A model generated the notes under the pieces. That model ran no database searches and had not been told where the DNA came from. It worked only from the letters and a program-made list of their open reading frames with translations. Positions 1 to 5,074 of a DNA stretch of 5,074 bases are shown here, in pieces (position 1 is the first letter of the stretch; each line of letters begins with the position of its first letter). Origin of the DNA: Desulfurococcales archaeon (GTDB lineage: Archaea > Thermoproteota > Thermoprotei_A > Sulfolobales > NBVN01); NCBI GenBank assembly GCA_027061705.1, contig JAMOVB010000166.1, positions 1 through 5,074 on the forward strand. Reading direction: 5' to 3'. Position numbers and translations under genes: made by a program.

Positions 1-837
1 GTCAGCATAGGTAGGGAGGGCGTTAAGATACTTGATGAGAGGGGAAGGCTCGTTAAGAGCATACGACCCGACGAGATAACGTTCGTTGAGCAACGCGGCA
101 ATACCTTAACAATACTTCTAACTACTGGCGAGACCTACACAATAACCATAACTAGGGGGCTCTTCAAGCAGGTCATGTACTTCATAACCCTACTCGAGAT
201 AAATAGCTCGCCAGAGACAACATTACGTAGGCTACTCTCAAGCACAGACCACCTCTCAAAATGCGTCGCGAGGCTCGAGAGCGTTCTCCTAATGCTTAGG
301 AAGGGCAGCATACCAGCGTGGGGGAGGCTTCTTGAGTACGTTGAGGAGATGGAGAGCGTCGTCAGATCCGAGGAAGCGCCCCCGGAACTCCTTCCGGAGG
401 TTGAGGAGGCTCTTAAGGAGCTTAAGGACAACATAAGGTCCAGGTATGTTGAGGGGGTGAAGATGTCCGTAAGGAAGGCCGTTAGGGTGCTCGCAAGGAT
501 ATACGGCGAGAGCCTAACAAGGATACTCAGATCTGCCAACCTATCCGCACTCACGGATGTCGTGATGTTGACGCACGCGTACTCGCTCGCTAAGCGCTTG
601 GGCCTCGAGAATAAGGCAAGCACCGTCAGGTTGGCGTTCACCGACACGTTGAGGGAATTCTTAAGCAATGCACTGTGGCTGGAAGGGGACGTCGTCGACA
701 CCGCTGTTAGTGACGCCTCTAAAACGCTGGAGCTTGAGAGAGACCCTACCGTACTTTCAAGAAGCATCGTTGGAGGGATTATCAAAGCGATCTGCAGGGC
801 GTACGCCATCAACGCGAGAGCGTGCGAGGTTTCTTAA
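1..837 (+). CDS. Protein of unknown function, 3' part (start lies left of window)
   Basis: Frame 1 is open from the first base to TAA at 835-837, giving 278 visible residues. The ATG at 175 is internal, because about 58 sensible codons precede it, so the true start is outside the window. I do not recognise the family. The first ~55 residues look beta-rich, with alternating hydrophobic strands around IRPDEITFVEQRGNTL and a Thr/Ile-rich strand, reminiscent of a small beta-barrel or PH-like domain (inference). The rest is predicted helical and highly charged. A Glu-rich, possibly coiled-coil stretch lies around residues 110-150, and a Leu/Ala-rich helical tail runs to the end. I see no membrane segment, metal-binding cysteine cluster or nucleotide-binding motif. 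The gene converges on the radical SAM gene at 842-1801 with a 4-base gap, so its strand and position do not tie it to the lipoylation genes. That the frame is a real gene is fairly sure; its function is not. Confidence 0.75.
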   Translation, partial: VSIGREGVKILDERGRLVKSIRPDEITFVEQRGNTLTILLTTGETYTITITRGLFKQVMYFITLLEINSSPETTLRRLLSSTDHLSKCVARLESVLLMLRKGSIPAWGRLLEYVEEMESVVRSEEAPPELLPEVEEALKELKDNIRSRYVEGVKMSVRKAVRVLARIYGESLTRILRSANLSALTDVVMLTHAYSLAKRLGLENKASTVRLAFTDTLREFLSNALWLEGDVVDTAVSDASKTLELERDPTVLSRSIVGGIIKAICRAYAINARACEVS

Positions 838-841
838 CACC

Positions 842-1801
842 TCAGGCCAGTACCTGCTCCACAGACACTCTAATGCGTTCCGCTTCAGCAGTAGCGAACT
901 CCGGTGTTGGGTAGTTATACATGCGTTCACCGGCAGGTGATTCTGTGTAGAACGGCCTGTTACAGCCAGGGCACCCCCTAACTAGGACGTACCTCCACAC
1001 GTTGTTAAGGTCTACGTAGTCACGCCTTATTAGCGGGTCACGCCCTCTAAAGACTGTGAAGTCCCTCCAGTTAAGCCCCTCATCAATTATTAGGTGTGCG
1101 GCGATCTGAGCGAACCTGTAGTACCTTAGGTTCGGCGGCCCGCGGACACCGTAGAGGGGCGTGCCCCTCACCGGGGTGAATGCGAAGAGCGAGACGTCAG
1201 CGCCGGCGTCGCGGGCTTCCGTAATAGTGTTGAGGAGATCCTCCGGGGCCTCACCCAACCCGACTATGATGTGGACTATTACGTGGCCTCTGCCGAAGAC
1301 TGAAACACCGTCCCTGATGAATTCCCAGTACCTACCCCAGCTGTAGGGCTTCCTAACCAGCTTGGCTACGTCCTCGCTGGCGGCATCGAGCCCCACCCCA
1401 AGATAGTCGACACCCGCGTTTCTGAACTCCTTAAGGAGGTTGCGGGGGAGGGGCGTTACGGAGAGCGATACTTTAAGACCAGCGCCGCTAACGAGCCTGA
1501 CGATCTCCCTGAGCTCCTCAATGAATCCCTCCTTAATCACAGACTGCAGACACGCTCTGGAAAACCTCCTAGCCAGCGCCGTGAGGAACTCTGCCGTGAG
1601 CGTTACTTCAGGCCATAGAACCCTTGATAGGAGGTTCTTAGGGGATCGTGAGGTCCTCGCTTGAGGGCAGAAGGCGCAGGATGCTAGGCACCCGACGTCA
1701 CTATACTGCATTATGTACGCTAGGCCGGGTTCGGCTGAGAGCCTAATGCTCTCCAACCCGGCGGCTGCGAGAGTCCCCACTGAAACCCTAACCCTAACCA
1801 A
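842..1801 (-). CDS. Radical SAM lipoyl synthase component, LipS1/LipS2 type (tentatively LipS1)
   Basis: The 319-residue protein carries the radical SAM cluster motif C38-X3-C42-X2-C45 (GCLASCAFCPQ), which binds a [4Fe-4S] cluster that cleaves S-adenosylmethionine. A glycine-rich IIVGLGE segment (179-184) fits the SAM-binding part of the TIM barrel. More cysteines at C84 (RACLQSV) and in a C-terminal C277-PG-C280 motif (GCPGCNRPFY) are candidate ligands of a second, sulfur-donating cluster. This layout matches archaeal 'biotin synthase-related' proteins. In Thermococcus kodakarensis two such proteins, LipS1 and LipS2, insert sulfur into a protein-bound octanoyl chain: LipS2 at C8, then LipS1 at C6. 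The divergent lplA/lplB pair supports that role. Calling this one LipS1 rather than LipS2 rests on its GCPxC tail and recollection of the family, so it is tentative. The start is TTG at 1801, with an in-frame TAG two codons upstream; GTG at 1780 is an alternative. No clear Shine-Dalgarno is seen, so the mRNA may be leaderless. A generic biotin-synthase-like enzyme is the main alternative. Confidence 0.85.
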   Translation of the reverse strand: MVRVRVSVGTLAAAGLESIRLSAEPGLAYIMQYSDVGCLASCAFCPQARTSRSPKNLLSRVLWPEVTLTAEFLTALARRFSRACLQSVIKEGFIEELREIVRLVSGAGLKVSLSVTPLPRNLLKEFRNAGVDYLGVGLDAASEDVAKLVRKPYSWGRYWEFIRDGVSVFGRGHVIVHIIVGLGEAPEDLLNTITEARDAGADVSLFAFTPVRGTPLYGVRGPPNLRYYRFAQIAAHLIIDEGLNWRDFTVFRGRDPLIRRDYVDLNNVWRYVLVRGCPGCNRPFYTESPAGERMYNYPTPEFATAEAERIRVSVEQVLA

Positions 1802-1858
1802 GGCCTATCAGGTTAACTACTTTATGTGCGGCGTTTTTAGTTTAGTCTAGGGATTCCG
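1802..1858. promoter_or_regulatory. Divergent promoter region between the radical SAM gene and lplA
   Basis: This 57-base gap must hold the promoters of both divergent genes. CTTTATG at 1820-1826 reads CATAAAG on the minus strand, about 22 bases before the TTG start at 1801, a spacing that suits a TATA box and a nearly leaderless transcript. For lplA, the AT-rich TTTTTAGTTTA at 1834-1844 lies about 20 bases before its GTG, and CTTTATG could also serve, with a leader of about 9 bases. No BRE or operator palindrome is clear. The elements are inferred from composition and spacing only. Confidence 0.45.
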
Positions 1859-2623
1859 GTGAGGAGGATTAGGTTAGTGATTGATGAGGGGCCGCCGCAC
1901 TACCAGATGGCTGTGGATGAGGCGATACTCCTGCTTAGAGGGGCTGGCGTGAGCCCAGACACGCTTAGGCTCTACGTGTTTAACCCTTCCTCGGTGACCA
2001 TAGGTTACTTCCAGTCGCTGCGCGAGTCCGTGAACCTAAGCTACGTTAAGGAGGCCGGCATACCCGTCGTGAGGAGGGTCAGCGGCGGCGGGTCCGTATA
2101 CCACGACAGCTGCGGTGAGGTGACGTACGCCGTCATACTGCCTGCTGGCGACCTACCCAGCGACTACGTTGAGTCATTTAAGCTCATCTGCGAGGGCGTG
2201 GTTAGGGCGGCTAGGAAGTTAGGCTGCAACGCTAGGTTCGCCCCCCTAAATGATGTTGTGTCGGCGGATGGCAGGAAGTTCTCCGGAAGCGCTCAGGCGA
2301 GGAGGCTGGGCGCCGTGCTACAGCATGGGACATTCATGTACGCAACGGACGTTGAGACCCTAGCCAGATGCTTAAGCGTCCCCAAAGGCAAGTACTCCGA
2401 GTCCGACGTGGTTAACGCCATAATGCGGAGGGTCACTACGGTCTCGGCGTGTGCTGGCAGGCCGGTGAGCAGGGGCGAGGCGATCCAGGCGCTGAGGGAG
2501 GGCTTTGCCGAAGCCCTCGATGCCGAGCTCGTTGAGGGGAGGTACCTGCCTGCGGAGCTGGAGCTTGCTAAGTCACTGGCGTGGAAGTACAGGTCTGGGG
2601 AGTGGCTAGAGTTAAGGCCTTGA
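1859..2623 (+). CDS. lplA: Lipoate-protein ligase A, catalytic subunit (bipartite archaeal type)
   Basis: The enzyme activates lipoate (or octanoate) with ATP to the acyl-adenylate and transfers it to a lysine of lipoyl-domain proteins such as GcvH or 2-oxoacid dehydrogenase E2; it is cytoplasmic. The 254 residues are the catalytic domain alone, close in size to Thermoplasma acidophilum LplA and shorter than fused bacterial LplA. Signature pieces are MAVDEAIL (17-24), SVTIGYFQ (45-52), the RRVSGGGSVYHD loop (72-83), NDVV (131-134), GRKFSGSAQ (138-146) with the expected catalytic lysine K140, QHGTFMY (155-161), and a C-terminal KYRSGEWLE. The GTG at 1859 restores the usual N-terminus before the MAVDEA motif. 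GTG at 1877 has a better-placed AGGAGG (1862-1867) and would drop six residues, so the start is uncertain. It heads a run with lplB, 10 bases downstream, and is divergent from a LipS-type gene, so it may mainly load octanoate for later sulfur insertion. A LipB or BirA relative is unlikely given the RRxSGGG and K-x-SGSAQ motifs. Confidence 0.93.
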   Translation: MRRIRLVIDEGPPHYQMAVDEAILLLRGAGVSPDTLRLYVFNPSSVTIGYFQSLRESVNLSYVKEAGIPVVRRVSGGGSVYHDSCGEVTYAVILPAGDLPSDYVESFKLICEGVVRAARKLGCNARFAPLNDVVSADGRKFSGSAQARRLGAVLQHGTFMYATDVETLARCLSVPKGKYSESDVVNAIMRRVTTVSACAGRPVSRGEAIQALREGFAEALDAELVEGRYLPAELELAKSLAWKYRSGEWLELRP

Positions 2624-2630
2624 GGGGAGG
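2622..2630 (+). promoter_or_regulatory. Ribosome binding site of lplB
   Basis: GAGGGGAGG overlaps the lplA stop codon (TGA at 2621-2623) and ends three bases before the TTG taken as the lplB start at 2634. It matches the anti-Shine-Dalgarno well, although the spacing is short. The placement suggests that ribosomes finishing lplA start lplB directly. Confidence 0.5.
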
Positions 2631-2633
2631 TTC

Positions 2634-2957
2634 TTGAGGGTATGTAGCCTTGTTAAGAGGCCTTCGGAGAAGGTGATTAAGATCTGCATAGACTTAAGCG
2701 TCAGTAGGGAAGGTCGCTGTGTGGTCGAGGGCGTTCAGGTTACCGGCGACTTCTTCGCCGAGCGTCCCGAACGTATTGATAGGTTCATAGAGTCCGTAAG
2801 AGGCGCTGATGCTGCTGGCGTTGATTGGGTAAGGCTTATCAGGGAGCTAGCAGCGGACTCTAGAATCTACGGCGTCAGCGATTCTAGCTTGGAGGAGCTA
2901 GGCGCCAGCGTCTCGAAGGCCGTTCGGAAAGCGTGCGGCGGTGGGACGCTTGCTTAA
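2634..2957 (+). CDS. lplB: Lipoate-protein ligase accessory subunit LplB (C-terminal domain of bipartite ligase)
   Basis: The product is a 107-residue cytoplasmic protein matching the small domain that follows the catalytic domain in fused bacterial LplA. In archaea such as Thermoplasma it is encoded separately, and LplA needs it to adenylate lipoate. Visible marks are an early beta strand (EKVIKICIDLSV, 12-23), the VTGDFFAERPERI segment (36-48) with the family-typical TGDFF, and a helix containing IDRFIESVRG (48-57), with VDWVRLIREL (63-72) and further helices after it. The gene follows lplA by 10 bases, the standard arrangement. TTG at 2634 is chosen for the strong purine-rich site just before it; GTG at 2673, which gives VIKI, is a possible later start. 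The 3' end overlaps the HAD gene by 17 bases, implying translational coupling. The identification depends heavily on the position next to lplA, because the domain is short and variable. Confidence 0.85.
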   Translation: MRVCSLVKRPSEKVIKICIDLSVSREGRCVVEGVQVTGDFFAERPERIDRFIESVRGADAAGVDWVRLIRELAADSRIYGVSDSSLEELGASVSKAVRKACGGGTLA

Positions 2958-3678
2958 GGCGGTAGCATTCGACATGGATGGTGTTTTAATTACTGAAAGG
3001 TCTTCCTGGAGCGTTCTGCATAGGGCCTTCGGCTCTAAGACTCCTGAGGAAGAGAGGGCTGATGCCGAGGCGTTTCTGGAGGGCAGGATAGGATACTGCG
3101 AGTGGGTTAGGAGGGATGCTGAGGCCATAATCAGGGCTTCAGGATGTGTGCGCCGCGGGGATATACTGAGAGAGCTTCTATCCCGGGTTAACCTAGCTCT
3201 AGGCGCTCATAGAGCCGTATCCGTTGCTAGGTCGTGCAGGCTGCTCACAGCCTTGGTTAGCGGCGGGGTTGGCGTGCTAGCTGAGTACCTATCAACGCTT
3301 CTTGGTGTGGATTACGTCATGGCTAATGACTTTATCTTCGGTGACGACGGCTGTTTAGAGGCTGTCGGTGTTGAGGTGGTTAACCCGGCTAGGAAGGATG
3401 AGGCGCTACGCAGGATCTCGGAACGCGTTGGAGTACCGCTCAACGCCTTTATGTATGTGGGCGACAGCTTCTGGGACGTGGCTGCCTTTAAGGCGGTGGG
3501 CTACCCAGTCCTAATACGCTACTCTGACGAGGAGGTTAGGGAGATAACGCGTTGCTTAGGGCGTGAGCCGATAGTGGTGGATTCAATATACGATGTAGCG
3601 GACCTCATACTTGAGCTAGCGGGTCCTAAGGCCGGAAGAGGCGTTCGAAACGTTCGGGTAGGCTGCAGCAGGCCCTAA
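2941..3678 (+). CDS. HAD-superfamily hydrolase, phosphoserine-phosphatase-like (subfamily IB)
   Basis: All four HAD motifs are present in 245 residues: motif I FDMDGVL with nucleophile D11 and acid/base D13, motif II LVSGG with S107, motif III K152 (NPARKDEALRRI), and motif IV YVGDSFWD with D175 and D179. The insert between motifs I and II (about 17-100) is mostly helical, as in C1-capped enzymes. The stretch SGGVGVLAEYLSTLLG followed by DYVMANDFIF closely parallels phosphoserine phosphatase, so a phosphomonoesterase acting on phosphoserine or a similar small metabolite is expected; substrate specificity cannot be read from sequence. The start is GTG at 2941, or TTG at 2950, which follows a GGTGGG purine run and gives MLKAVAFDMDG. 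The 5' end overlaps lplB by 17 bases, so it is very probably cotranscribed with lplA and lplB. Its last 53 bases overlap the convergent radical SAM gene. A true SerB supplying serine and glycine is possible; a lipoate-related role is only a guess. Confidence 0.88.
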   Translation: MGRLLKAVAFDMDGVLITERSSWSVLHRAFGSKTPEEERADAEAFLEGRIGYCEWVRRDAEAIIRASGCVRRGDILRELLSRVNLALGAHRAVSVARSCRLLTALVSGGVGVLAEYLSTLLGVDYVMANDFIFGDDGCLEAVGVEVVNPARKDEALRRISERVGVPLNAFMYVGDSFWDVAAFKAVGYPVLIRYSDEEVREITRCLGREPIVVDSIYDVADLILELAGPKAGRGVRNVRVGCSRP

Positions 3679-4465
3679 TAACATCCAGCCCCAGCGACTT
3701 AACAACATCCTTACGCGGCACGGCCACCCTATCAACTAAGCCTCGAGCCAACCACTTGACCTCCACGTGCTTGGCTTGTGGTGGGCGCATGCAACCCAGC
3801 GATACCTCATTGAAGAATTTCCTAGAGAGGGTAAGCACGGCCTCAGCACGCCGCATGTCGAGAACCCCGCCGCCGATCTCGAAAAGCACGACCATCACGT
3901 AGGGGTTGAGGGTTGAGAGCTCCTTAATCACCTCTTCCTCCTCCTCGGGCTTAGCGCTGGATGAGCAGGCCACCACGTGCGGCGCTACAGACTCCCTCCC
4001 ATACTCGCGCATGCAACGCTCCACATAACTAACGTACCTGCCTACGCTGTGGTCGCGGCCAAGCCTCTTAACCTCCCTTAAGTAGCGGTCGCTTGGAGGC
4101 ACTTCGAAGTCCAGCACGTTAATCCCTGCGTCCATGGCGCGCATCAGCAGCCTCTCAGGCGCTAAGCCTAGGTGGGCGGACACCACCACATCATCCTCAG
4201 CCCACCTGACGAATCGCTTGAGTGAGGTTAGGTGCTCCTCGCTAATCATTAAGTACCCGTCTTTCGTGAAGCCCCCGCTTATCAGAAAGCCCCTAACCCC
4301 TAACGAGTAGAGCTTCCTGAGAAGCTTTTCGAAAGAAAAAGGATTGCTAGCGTCTATCATTCCCCTTAAGTACCTGCCTCCGCAGTACCGGCACCGTAGC
4401 TCGCAACGCGTTCCAGTCACGCTTAGAGCTACGTACCTTCCCTCCGGATAGTATGCCTTAACCAC
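3626..4465 (-). CDS. Radical SAM lipoyl synthase component, LipS1/LipS2 type (tentatively LipS2)
   Basis: The 279-residue protein has the radical SAM motif C21-X3-C25-X2-C28 (RCELRCRYCGG) followed by a TIM-barrel pattern: GFLISGG (59-65), VVVSAHLG (93-100) and VLDFEVP (117-123). Later cysteines at C225, in a conserved-looking SLGCMRPP (223-229), and C266-C267 near the end are likely ligands of a second Fe-S cluster; C151 and C167 are further candidates. The combination fits archaeal 'biotin synthase-like' proteins with a GCMRP tail, distinct in type from the protein at 842-1801. The pair matches the LipS1+LipS2 system; LipS2 in T. kodakarensis acts on octanoylated protein and adds the C8 sulfur. 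Calling this one LipS2 is tentative. The start is GTG at 4465, inside the end of the iorB-like gene (8-base overlap), which implies coupled translation. The 3' end runs 53 bases into the HAD gene. An uncharacterised radical SAM enzyme of another pathway is the main alternative. Confidence 0.82.
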   Translation of the reverse strand: MVKAYYPEGRYVALSVTGTRCELRCRYCGGRYLRGMIDASNPFSFEKLLRKLYSLGVRGFLISGGFTKDGYLMISEEHLTSLKRFVRWAEDDVVVSAHLGLAPERLLMRAMDAGINVLDFEVPPSDRYLREVKRLGRDHSVGRYVSYVERCMREYGRESVAPHVVACSSSAKPEEEEEVIKELSTLNPYVMVVLFEIGGGVLDMRRAEAVLTLSRKFFNEVSLGCMRPPQAKHVEVKWLARGLVDRVAVPRKDVVKSLGLDVIRACCSLPERFERLFRP

Positions 4466-5074
4466 TACGCCCGCTCACCCACTCCTTACCGAGCCTGTAC
4501 GCTTTAATCGACGTCTCCCCCCGCCTGCCGGGGAGTATTGACAGTATCGCCTCCTCAACACTCCCGTCATCTAGGAATGGCTTCGAAGCGTTAGCAACAC
4601 CCAGCATAACCATGTTCACCGCCCTCCTATTTCCCGACCTCGTCGCCAGCTCCCTTGCGGGAACCACGTCGACGCTGCCGGCAACCTCCTTAATGAACCC
4701 TATGAGCTCGTCCCTCCCCGGCATGCGGTGCTCGCCTATGCTGGCCGTTATCGGGGGCTTAATGATGTCGGCAGCGAATACGGGCGCGCCGCGCTTCAAG
4801 TATTTTAGAGCGCGGGCGCACTCGGTGAGCTCTAAGCATATCATCATATCGGCCTCGCCTGGGCCGAAGGTGGGGGATCTAACACTGCCTGCTTTACCCA
4901 CCCTAACGAAGCTCACTACAGAGCCGAACCTCTGCGACATGCCTAGCGTTTCACCCGTTCTCACTGAGAGCCCTTGAATCACTGCTGCCGCAGCTATGAC
5001 TCTGGATAGCGTGAGGCCTCCCTGCCCCCCGACGGAGGCTATGAGTATGTTCCGCCTTGAAGCGCCTTCCGAGG
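4458..5074 (-). CDS. iorB: Indolepyruvate:ferredoxin oxidoreductase beta (small) subunit, IorB-like; start outside window
   Basis: The frame is open to the right edge. Upstream of the GTG at 4982 it continues with in-frame coding that reads RRNILIASVGGQGGLTLSRV, the glycine-rich N-terminal motif of the gamma-type domain of 2-oxoacid:ferredoxin oxidoreductases. No start codon lies before that motif in the window, so the true start is just beyond 5074. About 204 residues are visible, nearly the full size of IorB. Further family marks are TGETLGMSQRFGSVVSFVRVG, a PEADMM-like stretch (GPGEADMMICLE), and PPITASIGEHRMP. With IorA, which carries thiamine diphosphate and Fe-S clusters, the enzyme decarboxylates aryl pyruvates from aromatic amino acids to aryl-acetyl-CoA and reduces ferredoxin. 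iorA often lies directly upstream of iorB and would be outside this window. The stop overlaps the following radical SAM start by 8 bases. A gamma subunit of another 2-oxoacid oxidoreductase is possible, but the GMSQRxGSVVSxVR pattern favours IorB. Confidence 0.88.
   Translation of the reverse strand, partial: SEGASRRNILIASVGGQGGLTLSRVIAAAAVIQGLSVRTGETLGMSQRFGSVVSFVRVGKAGSVRSPTFGPGEADMMICLELTECARALKYLKRGAPVFAADIIKPPITASIGEHRMPGRDELIGFIKEVAGSVDVVPARELATRSGNRRAVNMVMLGVANASKPFLDDGSVEEAILSILPGRRGETSIKAYRLGKEWVSGRSG

Noticed and set aside
135..812. Long minus-strand reading frame, 225 codons, Ser/Leu-rich
   Set aside because: It lies antisense to the gene at 1-837, has Ser/Thr/Leu-heavy composition typical of a mirror frame and shows no domain pattern.
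668..940. Plus-strand 90-codon frame across the convergent gene junction
   Set aside because: It overlaps the ends of two better-supported genes in another frame, with low-complexity Ser/Arg composition and no motif.
1161..1664. Plus-strand short frames (61 and 74 codons) inside the first radical SAM gene
   Set aside because: They are complement-strand shadows of a gene with clear cluster motifs; no ribosome site or conserved pattern.
1785..1800. Telomere-like CCCTAA tandem copies (AACCCTAACCCTAACC)
   Set aside because: Only two full units, and they encode the first codons (VRVRV) of the radical SAM gene; coincidence of GTT-AGG codon use is more likely than a repeat element.
2619..2640. Direct repeat CTTGAGGG at 2619-2626 and 2633-2640
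   Set aside because: Eight bases is too short to stand out; both copies are explained by the purine-rich site and the lplA stop / lplB start context.
2898..3128. Minus-strand 76-codon frame across the lplB-HAD junction
   Set aside because: It is antisense to HAD motif I and the end of lplB, both of which are motif-supported; Ser/Ala-rich shadow composition.
3637..3676. Imperfect inverted and direct repeats (CGTTCG copies, GGCTGCAGCAGGCC) near the convergent gene ends, considered as a terminator
   Set aside because: They lie within two overlapping coding ends, pair imperfectly and lack a following T-tract of the kind used by archaeal terminators.
4612..4977. Plus-strand 121-codon frame antisense to iorB
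   Set aside because: The minus strand carries recognisable IorB motifs throughout; this frame is the mirror of them.

Overview
The window looks like a gene-dense archaeal chromosome fragment, most likely from a thermophilic Thermoproteota (crenarchaeal-type) lineage. The signs are frequent AGG arginine and ATA isoleucine codons, GTG and TTG start codons, purine-rich ribosome binding sites, overlapping or nearly abutting genes, AT-rich TATA-like elements and archaeal-type protein families. Taxonomy is inferred from style and gene content; no rRNA or other marker is present.

Layout, left to right. A plus-strand gene of unknown function enters from the left edge and ends at 837. Four bases later, on the minus strand, is the 3' end of a radical SAM enzyme (842-1801). 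A 57-base divergent gap (1802-1858) separates it from a plus-strand run of three tightly packed genes: lplA (1859-2623), lplB (2634-2957) and a phosphoserine-phosphatase-like HAD hydrolase (2941-3678). The HAD gene overlaps tail to tail, by 53 bases, a second radical SAM gene on the minus strand (3626-4465). That gene overlaps by 8 bases the end of an iorB-like gene (indolepyruvate:ferredoxin oxidoreductase, small subunit), which runs off the right edge. There is no gene-free stretch over 100 bases and no RNA gene, mobile element or CRISPR array.

The unifying theme is protein lipoylation by the non-canonical route. The two radical SAM proteins are of different types, each with a CX3CX2C cluster motif and further C-terminal cysteines. 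Both resemble the 'biotin synthase-related' proteins now known as LipS1 and LipS2, which together replace classical lipoyl synthase LipA by inserting sulfur first at C8 and then at C6 of a protein-bound octanoyl group. The bipartite ligase LplA + LplB would attach octanoate or lipoate to the target lysine. Ligase and both sulfur-insertion components thus sit within about 3.6 kb, with no sign of classical LipA or LipB and no acceptor protein (GcvH or E2) in the window. The HAD phosphatase and IorB are the less expected neighbours; whether they take part in lipoate metabolism or only share transcripts cannot be decided here.
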